Virus record (IMG/VR): IMGVR_UViG_3300025671_000638
Span: 1-21,471 of that record
Direction: 5' to 3' (one strand)
Origin: a virus
Length of the DNA: 21,471 nucleotides
Shown piece by piece: positions 7,483 through 15,683 of this stretch. The notes under the pieces are model-generated. The model made no database searches. It was given only the letters and a program-made list of their open reading frames with translations, and was not told the DNA's origin. Position 1 is the stretch's first letter, and each line of letters begins with the position of its first letter. Made by a program: the position numbers and the translations under genes.

Positions 7483-9364
7483 CTGACTGGGTTTTTATAG
7501 GTTGGGTATATTTACTTAAACCATTTTCTCCTATGTAATTATTATTAATTCCATTATTTAAACTTATAAAACGCTGTTCTCCTATTTCTTCTGCTACTAA
7601 TTCACCGTTTTCGTTATAAGTTAACTTTTGTCGTGAAGGTAAGAAATCTTGTACTGGAGTAAAAGCTAAACTAACCTCTATTCTATGAGGTAATTCTTTT
7701 ACTGAAGGATCTGATTTTCCATCTGTGTCAATTGCTATTTCCCATGTAGTATCATCTGGAATAGTATATGTTAATGAAGTTAATACTCCAGGCACTTCAT
7801 ATAAATAACCTCCTACAGTCATTCTAACCATATTTCCTCTCATAAATCCTGCTTCAGTATAATCTGGTGCTAATGATGAAGCTAAAAAATTAAGTTTAGT
7901 AAACATAGGTATTAATTCAGCTTTAGATGTTGCTATTATAGTAAAGCCCATTTGTATATCTCTAGTAAATCCACTATAATTTTTAAATACATTACCTCTA
8001 CCTACATATTGAACGTCATTCCAAGTAGCAGCATAATTATCTGTAAAACCATTTATGTAAGCTCTAAAATGCAAATATGTTGCTTTTTTTCCTTCACTTG
8101 GTCCATTATTTATAACTGCAATTCTAAATTTACATAAGTCATTGATAGGTAAATTATGGTTAGGTCCTTCAGCTTCATACATTTTTAAAGCTGTTATTTT
8201 ATCTAAAGCTTCCATATCAAAAGCTGATATACTATAATCAAATAAATTTCTTTCTTTATTTACACCATCTACTGCATATGTTATATGTTGTCCAGGATCT
8301 CCCATTCCTGTTCTTACAGCTTTATTTTGGGTTACATAGTTTGGTGCTTTATGAATTATTTTAGATACTACATTTCCTGTAGTGTCATCAAATTCTACTT
8401 CGGAATCAATAACAAAATTCATAAAACTTCTAGGATATAATCCTCTACGAGTTGTTAATTCTGTTTGAGAATATATTCTAAATATATCACCATGTAATAA
8501 AGTAGAAAGACCCGAAGGTTGAACCCCACTATAATTAGGATAAGTTGAAGATAAATTTTTATAATTTCTTATAGCATTGTATGTAGGACGTTCTTTAAAT
8601 ATATTTGTTTTACCAACTCCTAATATAGAACCTGGTCCTCCTGAGTATGAATATAATATAGGGGTATCTGAATTTGTTGTAGTTGCATCAGGATTATAAT
8701 TATATTTTGCTATAGGGTCAATAGCTGCTGCTAATGATAATTGTGAATTATTTGTTCCGGTTGATACAAAATCACCTAATAATACTAATCTATTAGCATT
8801 TTCTTCTTGATCATTTCGTACTACTACAGAATAAGGATTTAATGCACCTGCTCCACCTCTAGCATTTCTATTTACACCAGCAGGACCACCTAATGATCCT
8901 ATAGGATTAATCCCAAATTTATTTAAATGAGCTCCTGCCCAATTAAAACCTGCTTGAAGTAAAGTTCCTAATGGTAAATAAGCACCTTGATTCATAGCCC
9001 CTCCTAAATAACCTGCTCCAAATGATGCCTGGGTTTTTACACTTGTTCTTGATAATAAATTTTCTTTTAAGGTAAAAAATATACCCCTTGGAGATTTAGT
9101 ATCAATAAACATTTTAGCTAATCTACTTACATCTTTAAGTGCTTTTAAAGGAGCTAAAAAACCATCTCTTAATATAAAATCAGGACCTGATTGAAGAGGC
9201 ATACCATCTCTTAAATATCCTGTTCCTTCTGGTATTGGAGTTACTTCATATGGTTGATCACTTGTACCTGAAGCAGGTCTATCCCCACCAAATCTTAAAC
9301 TTTTTAGATTTGTTTTTAAATTAATTAGACGACCCCTAGACTCAGGTGTAAGTGTATTAGACAT
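7475..9364 (-). CDS. Baseplate / tail-tube initiator protein, gp48/gp54-like
   Basis: This 629-residue protein has no signal peptide. Residues 100-180 are Gly/Ala-rich (FGAGYLGGAMNQGAYLPLG). The most informative part is the C-terminal third: YVGRGNVFKNYSGFTRDIQM, then FTKLNFLASSLAPDYTEAGF, VPGVLTSLTYTIPDDTTWEI and LPHRIEVSLAFTPV. This series resembles T4-superfamily proteins that cap the baseplate and start the tail tube (gp48/gp54 type), which have tube-like folds. T4 has genes 48 and 54 just after the tape measure, and this gene likewise follows the tape measure with only one small gene between. It starts 11 bases after the preceding stop and overlaps the gp53-like gene. The match is from recalled family patterns, so the exact T4 equivalent is uncertain. 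Confidence 0.5.
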   Translation of the reverse strand: MSNTLTPESRGRLINLKTNLKSLRFGGDRPASGTSDQPYEVTPIPEGTGYLRDGMPLQSGPDFILRDGFLAPLKALKDVSRLAKMFIDTKSPRGIFFTLKENLLSRTSVKTQASFGAGYLGGAMNQGAYLPLGTLLQAGFNWAGAHLNKFGINPIGSLGGPAGVNRNARGGAGALNPYSVVVRNDQEENANRLVLLGDFVSTGTNNSQLSLAAAIDPIAKYNYNPDATTTNSDTPILYSYSGGPGSILGVGKTNIFKERPTYNAIRNYKNLSSTYPNYSGVQPSGLSTLLHGDIFRIYSQTELTTRRGLYPRSFMNFVIDSEVEFDDTTGNVVSKIIHKAPNYVTQNKAVRTGMGDPGQHITYAVDGVNKERNLFDYSISAFDMEALDKITALKMYEAEGPNHNLPINDLCKFRIAVINNGPSEGKKATYLHFRAYINGFTDNYAATWNDVQYVGRGNVFKNYSGFTRDIQMGFTIIATSKAELIPMFTKLNFLASSLAPDYTEAGFMRGNMVRMTVGGYLYEVPGVLTSLTYTIPDDTTWEIAIDTDGKSDPSVKELPHRIEVSLAFTPVQDFLPSRQKLTYNENGELVAEEIGEQRFISLNNGINNNYIGENGLSKYTQPIKTQSDE

Positions 9365-9375
9365 ATAATATTACT

Positions 9376-9621
9376 TTAGAAAGATGATCCTGCAGGTAAA
9401 TTATCTTTATATTTTTCAACACCATCACCTACAGCTAATGTAGTAGCGTTAGGTAGATTACCATTACGTGGTCTTACTGATAATTTATCTGGGTTAGAAT
9501 CTAATGAGTATTCTTTATGTAATGTTGAAATTGCAAAATCAGGTGTAGTTGGTGTTGCACCATTATCTTTAGATAAAGGTGAACCATCTTTTTCTAATCT
9601 ATTTACTAATGAATTTTCCAT
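9376..9621 (-). CDS. Small hypothetical protein (81 aa) after the tape measure
   Basis: I do not recognise a family. The 81-residue product is hydrophilic, rich in Pro, Asn, Asp and Ser, and has no cysteine, signal peptide or membrane segment. It contains NGATPTTPDF, STLHKEYSLD and a C-terminal YKDNLPAGSSF, and looks extended rather than globular. The gene is preceded by a clear copy of the recurrent leader motif (9652-9659) and an A-rich leader, so it probably has its own transcription start. It ends 11 bases before the gp48/54-like gene. A small linker or baseplate component fits the position, but nothing in the sequence proves it. Confidence 0.65.
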   Translation of the reverse strand: MENSLVNRLEKDGSPLSKDNGATPTTPDFAISTLHKEYSLDSNPDKLSVRPRNGNLPNATTLAVGDGVEKYKDNLPAGSSF

Positions 9622-9651
9622 TTTTGTATTTTTTATTAATTAATTATTTAT

Positions 9652-9659
9652 TATAAATA
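9652..9659 (-). promoter_or_regulatory. Recurrent leader motif (candidate late promoter) before the 81-aa gene
   Basis: On the coding strand the core reads TATTTATA within ATATTTATAATAAATA, ending 30 bases before the ATG. It matches the copies before the sheath, tube, tape measure and gp13-like genes. Confidence 0.5.
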
Positions 9660-11924
9660 TTACCCCATATTAGAGGTTGCTAATGCTAATGATTTACCTA
9701 CTTTATTTCCATCAATAAACACATCACCACCTTCTTTAACTGCTACTATTAATTCTTTTAATAATGCCGTAACTTCTCCATTATTACCTCCTCCTAAACT
9801 AGTTCCACCAACTATAACATCATCTTTTCTAAATTTTTGAATTGGTTGGCCTGGTCTTGAAATAAAATCTGATGCTGTGCCTCCTGTTGTTGTAACTGTA
9901 GATGCTGTTGGTGTAGATGGTCCACTAATTAAAGTCGCTAAAGGATTAGAAACAAAACTTTCTACAAAGTTTGCTAACTTATCTAAAGAACCACCTTCTA
10001 CAAAAGAAGCAAATATATCTTTTGCCCTAGCTAATGATTTATTGAATTTTTCTGTTGCTGATTGTTCTGATTTTCTTAAATAAACTTGTTCACCTAGAAT
10101 TTCTCTTATTTCTTCTTCAGATTTTCCTGCTGCTTCAGCAGCTAATCTAATTTCTTGTAACCCATTAATTATAGCACCATTTTCATCATATTGTAGCTTA
10201 ATTCCTTCTTTTTTAAGTCTATTTTGAACTTTTAAATTTTCCTTTGCTAATGCATCATTTTTAGCTCTTTTATCAAACATATCAGCTAATTCATCAGCTT
10301 CTAACCCAACAGCTTTAGCTAAAGCTTGTCTTTGAATAACATTCATTTTTAGAAAATCTTGTTGGGTTCCTACTTGTTTTGATATTTCATCCATTAGAAC
10401 CCCAGTTTTACCTGCTAAAGCTGCTTCTCTTGCTTTTTCTAGATTTAACTGTTTACCTGTAAGTAATTCAGCTTCCATTTCTGATGCTATAGAACTTTCA
10501 AAGTTTAATAAATTACTAGATATTCCTTCCATTTGAGCTAGTTCAAAACCTAATCTTTTTGCATTAAATATACCTTGTGCAATTGCAAATGAACTACCTT
10601 TAAAATTAGCTCTTAAATTTCCTGATACTTTTGTTGCTTCTTCTAAATTACCTACTACATCAGCTGTTAGTCCCTCCTGTGCACTTAAAAATCCTGCTTG
10701 ACCAAAATACTCTTTAGTCATTTCTTTAAGGGGTTTACCAGTTTTAACTGATTCTAAAAATAATTTTGCAGAAGCATCAGCACTTAAACCAAATTTTTCA
10801 GACATCATTGTAGCTTCTGCTACATTTGCTTTCATTTCTCCCCCAAAATCTTGTAATATATTTACTTGGAAACCTAATTTTTTATTAATAGCATCCATTG
10901 TTTTTAATAACCCTTCCTGGGTTATTGCAACACCACCTGCTGCTGTTGAAGCTAAATTAAATCCTGCAACTGTTTCATAAGTAGCATCTCTAAGCTCTTC
11001 AGCAGCTTGCCTACTAACTAATAAATTATTTGAAAATTTAGCTGTTTGTTCTGATGCTTTTTTCATTGCTCCAAATATAAGCTGAATAGCTTTTACAAAA
11101 GTTGTTATAATTGCTATAGGAGCAAAAGCTTTTCCAATTATTCCTTTTAATCCTTTAAATCCTGCTTTCATCCCAGCTATACCCGAAGATTGGATTTTTG
11201 CTTGATTTTTAGCACTTGATAATAGATTACGTGCTGCAGCACCTGATTTTCCTTGGGTTATATCTTCTAAATTAAGAGATTTTAATCTTTCTCTTGTAAG
11301 TCCTTTACCTGTTTTTAGCTCTTCAGTAGTTAATTTACTTAATCTTTCTTTTATATCTGAAGCTTTAGCATTATTTATTACAGTTTCTCTTGAAGCTTTA
11401 GCTGCAGCTTCGAAGGGTCCTGAAAGTACTCTTAAACCTGGTATGTCTTTTGTAAAGTCAGAAAAAGCAGTAAACCACATTGTTTTCCTATCTAATGTAG
11501 AGGATGATTCTGCTATTTTTCCAAATTCATTTGCTAAATCTTGAGCACTATCTCTTACAGATGATAACCTTTCAGCCTGAGCTTGGAATAATTTTGACTG
11601 TGTTTCATTAGCTGTTAATGATTTTTTTGTTAAAGCATTAATTTGAATATTAAGAGTTCTTACTATAGCTAATTGTTTAGCTTCACCTTTAATAGCTTCT
11701 GCTGTTGCTTTTGCTGATTTTGCTGCTTCATCTTGTAGATCAGCAAATCCTTTAGTTGCTGCTGTAATTTTAGAAATTTCACTATTAACATCCCCAGCAT
11801 TTATTCCTAATTTTTTAAATTGTTTATTTGCTGATGCTATTTCAGATTTTACGTCTGCAACCGCAGCCCTAATATCAAGTACTCTTTTTAAGTCATCTTT
11901 TCCTAAACCTTCAAGTCCAGCCAT
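9660..11924 (-). CDS. Tail tape measure protein
   Basis: This 754-residue protein has tape measure features. The N-terminal 160 residues are long Ala/Lys/Glu-rich helices (for example ADVKSEIASANKQFKKLG). A hydrophobic stretch follows at about residues 258-290 (IIGKAFAPIAIITTFVKAIQ). The rest is mainly helical and Ala/Gly-rich. The C-terminal end contains GGSLDKLANFVE and a short globular segment (EGGDVFIDGNKVGKSLALAT) of a kind common at tape measure ends. It directly follows the frameshifted chaperone gene, the usual order in tailed phages. The protein sets tail length and is ejected with DNA; the hydrophobic segment may help cross the inner membrane. At roughly 0.15 nm per residue the predicted tail is near 110 nm (estimate). 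T4 gp29 is shorter, at 590 residues. No Shine-Dalgarno sequence is seen. Confidence 0.82.
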   Translation of the reverse strand: MAGLEGLGKDDLKRVLDIRAAVADVKSEIASANKQFKKLGINAGDVNSEISKITAATKGFADLQDEAAKSAKATAEAIKGEAKQLAIVRTLNIQINALTKKSLTANETQSKLFQAQAERLSSVRDSAQDLANEFGKIAESSSTLDRKTMWFTAFSDFTKDIPGLRVLSGPFEAAAKASRETVINNAKASDIKERLSKLTTEELKTGKGLTRERLKSLNLEDITQGKSGAAARNLLSSAKNQAKIQSSGIAGMKAGFKGLKGIIGKAFAPIAIITTFVKAIQLIFGAMKKASEQTAKFSNNLLVSRQAAEELRDATYETVAGFNLASTAAGGVAITQEGLLKTMDAINKKLGFQVNILQDFGGEMKANVAEATMMSEKFGLSADASAKLFLESVKTGKPLKEMTKEYFGQAGFLSAQEGLTADVVGNLEEATKVSGNLRANFKGSSFAIAQGIFNAKRLGFELAQMEGISSNLLNFESSIASEMEAELLTGKQLNLEKAREAALAGKTGVLMDEISKQVGTQQDFLKMNVIQRQALAKAVGLEADELADMFDKRAKNDALAKENLKVQNRLKKEGIKLQYDENGAIINGLQEIRLAAEAAGKSEEEIREILGEQVYLRKSEQSATEKFNKSLARAKDIFASFVEGGSLDKLANFVESFVSNPLATLISGPSTPTASTVTTTGGTASDFISRPGQPIQKFRKDDVIVGGTSLGGGNNGEVTALLKELIVAVKEGGDVFIDGNKVGKSLALATSNMG

Positions 11925-11937
11925 ATAGCAATTTTAT

Positions 11938-11945
11938 TATAAATA
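11938..11945 (-). promoter_or_regulatory. Recurrent leader motif (candidate late promoter) before the tape measure gene
   Basis: The coding strand reads ATATTTATAATAAAAT, with its core ending 13 bases before the ATG. If it is a promoter the mRNA leader would be only a few bases long. Confidence 0.5.
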
Positions 11946-11955
11946 TTAAAAACTA

Positions 11956-12962
11956 CTATTTCTTTAATCTTTTAGCTACATAACTTGGTGGAGATACTGT
12001 TCTTTTTGTTGGAAGTTGGGATTTATCCGGATTTGCCATATCAATTTCACCTGCTTCTTTTGGGTTTTGAGATTTTTCTCTAGCATCGTAAAATTCTTTC
12101 ATTTTATTAAAAGTTAATCTACGTAACCAAAGAGGCATATTATATACAGTATGGAAATCGTAACCTCCACCACCATGGAAAACTATTTCGTGTATTTCAT
12201 GAAATACTTTTACCCGATACTTTGGGAAATCATTTAAAGATCGGGCCAGAAAAAATTTATAGTAATAGGAATTGAAATTGTAGTTCCATCATCAGTTACA
12301 TAATTTAAATCGACATCAGGAGCTGTGTCTCTAATATGATTTCTTAATGCTCTAGAATCACGAGCTAAGAGAAAAGTATCAACATATTTACGAATTTCAG
12401 ATTTATTACTATCCCCATTAACCGAAACAATTTGATGTTTTAATTTTGTAGTAATTTCAGGAGCTGCTCCTTTACTTATTTTAGAAATCCCTAATACTTC
12501 TTGAGTAATATTATCAACATCTTTTTCAGTTAAATATTTATATTTTACTATAGTTCCATTTGAAGGCATTTCAAAAGTACCATAACCTTCATCTGTTAAA
12601 GATTTAATATCAAATGGTTTATTTTTAACTTTTGTTAAATCAATTGTATATTCCTTTCCAGCATATTCAAATTTATATTCTGAACCATAACCTAATATTC
12701 TAGCAGATATAAAAATTGCATTTTTATCTCCAGGATGAATATCTTTAATATCAAATTTATTCATAGTAAGAGCTTCTATTAATCTATCTAATACAATTCC
12801 TTTTTCTATATAATTCTGGTTAGTTAAAATATCTTCTTCTTTAGCAGTCATATATTTCATTTCTACTCTTCCAGATGATAATGGATGATCTTTAGGATAA
12901 ATTTTACCTTCTGATGGTAAATCAACAAATTCTGTGGGGAATTGGAATTTTTCTTCGCTCAT
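11956..12962 (-). CDS. Long form of the tail assembly chaperone, made by -1 frameshift
   Basis: Reading the gp26-like frame to the slippery run at 12258-12249 and moving back one base gives an open frame that continues for 97 codons to the stop at 11956. The product is about 335 residues: 238 from the gp26-like protein (through Asn-Phe-Phe), then LARSLNDFPKYRVKVFHEIH and onward through YNMPLWLRRLTF to KRLKK. An isolated 60-codon ORF (12138-11956) is just the end of this extension; its Met lies inside the continuous frame and has no recognisable ribosome site. Tailed phages commonly make a short and a long chaperone (lambda G and GT) from a frameshift directly before the tape measure gene. The position, signals and hairpin fit that system. 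The extension might correspond to T4 gp51, which follows gene 26 in T4; that is a guess. Confidence 0.75.
12213..12245 (-). promoter_or_regulatory. Frameshift-stimulating hairpin
   Basis: In the mRNA the 5' arm CCCGATCTTT pairs with the 3' arm AAAGTATCGGG, giving ten pairs with one bulged U and a loop of 12 bases. It starts 6 bases after the heptamer AAATTTT, a usual spacing for a -1 stimulator, and it contains the stop codon of the zero frame. Confidence 0.7.
12234..12962 (-). CDS. gp26: gp26-family baseplate hub assembly / tail chaperone protein (short form)
   Basis: This 242-residue protein fits the T4 baseplate hub assembly family (gp26 type). It opens with FPTEFVDLPSEGKIYP and continues LSSGRVEMKYMTAKEEDILT, NQNYIEKGIVLDRLIEAL, PGDKNAIFISARILGYGSEY and the C-terminal ITINFFWPDL. 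The 'YMTAKEEDILTNQ' core is a strong family hallmark. Some relatives carry a Cys-rich insert after the GYG-x-x-Y-x-F strand; here the protein has no cysteine at all. The gene begins a transcription unit after a terminator and a leader motif, and its start has an A-rich leader without a Shine-Dalgarno sequence. Position directly before the tape measure gene and the frameshift near its end suggest it acts as the short tail assembly chaperone, keeping the tape measure soluble while the tube assembles. Confidence 0.78.
   Translation of the reverse strand: MSEEKFQFPTEFVDLPSEGKIYPKDHPLSSGRVEMKYMTAKEEDILTNQNYIEKGIVLDRLIEALTMNKFDIKDIHPGDKNAIFISARILGYGSEYKFEYAGKEYTIDLTKVKNKPFDIKSLTDEGYGTFEMPSNGTIVKYKYLTEKDVDNITQEVLGISKISKGAAPEITTKLKHQIVSVNGDSNKSEIRKYVDTFLLARDSRALRNHIRDTAPDVDLNYVTDDGTTISIPITINFFWPDL
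12249..12258 (-). other. Programmed -1 ribosomal slippery site
   Basis: The mRNA reads AAATTTTTTC. In the zero frame this contains two overlapping X-XXY-YYZ heptamers, A-AAT-TTT and T-TTT-TTC, six codons before the stop (AAT TTT TTC TGG CCC GAT CTT TAA). Shifting by -1 joins the frame that ends at 11956. Confidence 0.75.
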
Positions 12963-12993
12963 AATTTTTATTTGTTAATAACTTGTGTTTTAT

Positions 12994-13001
12994 TATACAT
13001 A
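12994..13001 (-). promoter_or_regulatory. Variant leader motif (candidate late promoter) before the gp26-like gene
   Basis: The coding strand reads ATATGTATAATAAAA, the common motif with one T changed to G. The core ends 31 bases before the ATG and lies just after the terminator at 13012-13037, as a promoter for the next unit should. Confidence 0.5.
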
Positions 13002-13011
13002 TACATAATAC

Positions 13012-13037
13012 AAAAAAGCTTGACCGAAGCCAAGCTT
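13012..13037 (-). terminator. Rho-independent terminator after the tail tube gene
   Basis: On the coding strand AAGCTTGGC, loop TTCG, then GTCAAGCTT form a nine-pair stem (one G-U pair) with a very stable C(UUCG)G loop. The stem runs straight into a T run. It begins 25 bases after the gp19 stop. Confidence 0.85.
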
Positions 13038-13062
13038 AAATGTAAAATATATAAATTTTCTT

Positions 13063-13551
13063 TTAGAAATTTAATACGCAGTAATCCATTCCTATTGTTA
13101 ATGAAATATTCATTACAGTGGTGTCATCATCCCAATTCATGTCACCAAATGCAGCATCTTTAATAAATGCACCTTTAATAATCCATTCTGATACTACATC
13201 ACCTACAGGACCTAATACATCAATAGTTAAATCTTTTTTATAGAAATCAGAATAACCATCTCTACCAGTAACTGATTCATGGTGTAATCTTGTCCACTCC
13301 ATTACTGCTTGAGCTCCTGAAGGGGTAATAGGATCAAATAATTCCATTGTTAAATCATTCCATCTTAATTTACCTTTTACTTTTCTATAAGTGTTTATAT
13401 GATTTAATACTATTTCATCTTGCGCGAACCCCATTCCACTAACTCCTTTAATTATATACGATGGTATACCATCAACATACAATACAAATCTATTAGCTAC
13501 TTTTGGTTCAAAAGCGGTGAAAAATATTTCGTTGGGATCTAATACTGCCAT
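13063..13551 (-). CDS. gp19: Tail tube protein gp19
   Basis: This 162-residue protein is almost the same length as T4 gp19 (163). It begins MAVLDPNEIFFTAFEPKVAN, then RFVLYVDGIPSYIIKGVSGM, the typical tube-protein opening in which the chain enters the beta-barrel. NTYRKVKGKLRWNDLTMELF and SGAQAVMEWTRLHHESVTGR are further family hallmarks, and IKGAFIKDAAFGDMNWDDDT with ISLTIGMDYCVLNF closes the fold. Rings of this protein stack inside the sheath to form the DNA channel. The gene follows the sheath by 46 bases and ends at a strong terminator, so its expression level can be separated from the next unit. Its leader and first codons are nearly identical to those of the sheath gene. Confidence 0.92.
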   Translation of the reverse strand: MAVLDPNEIFFTAFEPKVANRFVLYVDGIPSYIIKGVSGMGFAQDEIVLNHINTYRKVKGKLRWNDLTMELFDPITPSGAQAVMEWTRLHHESVTGRDGYSDFYKKDLTIDVLGPVGDVVSEWIIKGAFIKDAAFGDMNWDDDTTVMNISLTIGMDYCVLNF

Positions 13552-13573
13552 TTTTTATGTTATTTTATTTTAT

Positions 13574-13581
13574 TATAAATA
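13574..13581 (-). promoter_or_regulatory. Recurrent leader motif (candidate late promoter) before the tail tube gene
   Basis: The coding strand reads ATATTTATAATAAAAT, with its core ending 22 bases before the ATG. The same spacing is found before the sheath gene. Confidence 0.55.
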
Positions 13582-13597
13582 TTATTGTTTTTCATTT

Positions 13598-15340
13598 TTA
13601 TGCTGGGAAAGTTGCTCCAGTTGGTAAAATGTTAAAGTCTAGGTAAATAAATTCAGCCGTTTTAGTTGGTTGTAAATAAACAGCACCAATTAATTCATTT
13701 CTGTCAATTACATCTGGTGTGTTATTTGTATTATCCATTACTACTTTAAATGCATATAAACCTTGTCTTTGTTGTACTGACTCTAAGTAAGGATTAACTT
13801 GAGCTAAAAATGTATTTCTTGTAGCTGCAGTATTTTGTTCGAATACTAATGTATCAGCGATTTGTGAAATATAATTTTTAAGTGTAATTAGTAATCTTCT
13901 TACATTTACTCTATCTAAAGCAGAAGCTTTAGTTTGAAGTGTTTTCTGTCCAAATACTACAATTCCTTGTCCTGGGAATGAAGCTATAGGATTTACTTTT
14001 CCAGTATATAAATCATCTCTATTAGTATTAGTTAATTTTCTTTCTGCCTGATTAACTGCTCCTAATCCTCCTCTATTAATACCCGCTGGTGCAAACCATG
14101 GCTCACCTGCTCTATCATTGTAAGCATATACTCCTGGTATCATTGTTGAAGCTGGAACCCAAACTAAATCTCTTGAATCTGGGTCAATTACTTGTAACCA
14201 AGGCCAATATGAAGCTACATATGAGGAATCAACTGAAGCTGCTTGTCCTGTTACTTGTGTTAATGAAGCATTATAATTAACTAAATCCCCTACAAATATT
14301 GCATCTCCTCTAGTTTCACAATTTGATTGAATTGTTGTCCAACCTGCTCCTGTAGTACCATTTGCTAATATTAAACCTGGAGCTGTGATCATATTATATC
14401 TAAAGTCATCTCTATTTGCAAGTAGATTAATTGCTGTTGTATAATCTGTACCTACTAAACCTTGAGAATCTACATCATTAATGTTTTGATAGTAATTGGC
14501 TGGGTCACCACTTCCTGATATGTCACCTATACCACCCCCAAATGATCCTGAGGATGCAGCTGGTATTGATCCTGTAAATATAGATTTTGGACTTCCGGCG
14601 TTATCAAAATAATTAGGAGTTTGGAAATTAACTTCTTTTACTCTTACATATCTTGAAGCATTTGGATAAGATCCAGATGATTGTAAATAAACATCAGTTC
14701 CTGATCCTCTTACTGTTTGTACTTGATCACCAATTACTTTTGAAACATAATTTGTAGCTAATGGATCTAATGATATGTTTGAAAATGTTTCAACTACTTG
14801 TTTAGAAGTTTGAGTATCATTACCTTGTCTTATTAATAATGAAAATACACCTGATGAAGTACTTGGATTTGTTATTTCCCATCTAAAGTTATCAGATGAT
14901 CCTGATGTTAATGTTCCGTTAGTTCCAACATCGGCTTGAGGACCAGAATTCATTATATTACCATGAGCTAATGTTTCTAATACAAAAGGAGATGTATCTG
15001 CAGTTAATGTTCCAGCAGATCCTGTTGGTATTAATGATGATGTGGCAGCACTAAAAGCTCCTGGAGTTACTCTAGTTACTAATAATGAAGTTCCACCATT
15101 TTGAAAATAATTATAAGCTGAGATCGATGTAAAATATGTATATTGATTCGATCCACTTAAAAATGTACTACCAAAATTAGCTAAATATTCAGAATAGCTA
15201 GTTACTAGTTTAGGAATATTTTGTTGACCTTTTACGGCTGGTCCAATAATTGCAGCTCCAGCTTGTACTGGTCCTGCTGTTATTTGTGATTGGTCGTTTT
15301 CTCTTGCTAAAACACCCGGTGATATTAATACTTCTGCCAT
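13598..15340 (-). CDS. gp18: Contractile tail sheath protein gp18
   Basis: This 580-residue protein has the sheath hallmarks. The N-terminus is MAEVLISPGVLARENDQSQ with AAIIGPAVKGQQNIPKLVTS, and YNYFQNGGTSLLVTRVTPG follows. The middle (about residues 110-300) is a Ser/Gly/Thr-rich outer domain containing SGVFSLLIRQGND and LDPLATNYVSKVIGDQ. The C-terminal third has INRGGLGAVNQAERKLTNTN, GIVVFGQKTL, RVNVRRLLITLKNYI and FIYLDFNILPTGA, the conserved core that packs on the tube and makes the inter-subunit mesh. T4 gp18 is 659 residues, so the outer domains are somewhat smaller here. The gene lies directly before the tube gene, as in T4. No Shine-Dalgarno sequence precedes it. Confidence 0.95.
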   Translation of the reverse strand: MAEVLISPGVLARENDQSQITAGPVQAGAAIIGPAVKGQQNIPKLVTSYSEYLANFGSTFLSGSNQYTYFTSISAYNYFQNGGTSLLVTRVTPGAFSAATSSLIPTGSAGTLTADTSPFVLETLAHGNIMNSGPQADVGTNGTLTSGSSDNFRWEITNPSTSSGVFSLLIRQGNDTQTSKQVVETFSNISLDPLATNYVSKVIGDQVQTVRGSGTDVYLQSSGSYPNASRYVRVKEVNFQTPNYFDNAGSPKSIFTGSIPAASSGSFGGGIGDISGSGDPANYYQNINDVDSQGLVGTDYTTAINLLANRDDFRYNMITAPGLILANGTTGAGWTTIQSNCETRGDAIFVGDLVNYNASLTQVTGQAASVDSSYVASYWPWLQVIDPDSRDLVWVPASTMIPGVYAYNDRAGEPWFAPAGINRGGLGAVNQAERKLTNTNRDDLYTGKVNPIASFPGQGIVVFGQKTLQTKASALDRVNVRRLLITLKNYISQIADTLVFEQNTAATRNTFLAQVNPYLESVQQRQGLYAFKVVMDNTNNTPDVIDRNELIGAVYLQPTKTAEFIYLDFNILPTGATFPA

Positions 15341-15362
15341 TTTTTATGTTGTTTTATTTTAT

Positions 15363-15370
15363 TATAAATA
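15363..15370 (-). promoter_or_regulatory. Recurrent leader motif (candidate late promoter) before the sheath gene
   Basis: The coding strand reads ATATTTATAATAAAAT, with its core ending 22 bases before the ATG. Read on the opposite strand it is TATAAATA, the T4 late promoter octamer, but pointing away from the gene. Confidence 0.55.
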
Positions 15371-15389
15371 TTGTGTTTTTTTTAAAAAA

Positions 15390-15644
15390 CTACTCTATTG
15401 GGGTAAACTCTCCTGTTTCCAATGAGATATTTCCTTTGCCATATTTTTTTTCTAAATCTACAGCTATTTTTGTTTCTTTTTCTTGAATTAATAATAATTC
15501 ATTTTCTAATTCTTTTTTCTTTTTGTTAAGATTTATTATAGCTACCTCAACTTCTCCTACATTACCTACTAAAATTTGAAAATCTTCTCTTACTTTTTTT
15601 ATATTTTCAATTTCTGCTTCAGTTAAAACTTTTATTTTTGACAT
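15390..15644 (-). CDS. Small coiled-coil protein of unknown function
   Basis: This 84-residue protein is Lys/Glu-rich and mainly helical. The stretch at about residues 8-65 (VREDFQILVGNVGEVEVAII, then KKKKELENELLLIQEKETKI) has heptad-like hydrophobic spacing, so a helical hairpin or coiled coil is likely. The end reads KKYGKGNISLETGEFTPIE, a short beta-like tail that I recall from small uncharacterised proteins of other aquatic phages. There is no signal peptide. It lies between the tail terminator and the sheath, where T4 has the terminase genes 16 and 17, and has its own variant leader motif. A small assembly factor for neck or sheath is possible, but its function is unknown. Confidence 0.75.
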   Translation of the reverse strand: MSKIKVLTEAEIENIKKVREDFQILVGNVGEVEVAIINLNKKKKELENELLLIQEKETKIAVDLEKKYGKGNISLETGEFTPIE

Positions 15645-15683
15645 TACTTTTATTTTTGGTTAATAATTAATTTTATTATCAAT

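Noticed and set aside
11956-12138. The 60-codon ORF as an independent gene
   Set aside because: The same frame is open for 37 further codons upstream, back to the slippery site, and the upstream part looks like real protein. It is best read as the end of the frameshift product.
13552-13597. An 11-codon upstream ORF between the sheath and tube genes
   Set aside because: It covers the A-rich leader motif, has low-complexity content and is not matched before the sheath gene.
15371-15390. T-run/A-run palindrome after the coiled-coil gene as a terminator
   Set aside because: The possible stem is only A-T pairs and lacks a following T run, unlike the clear hairpin at 13012-13037.
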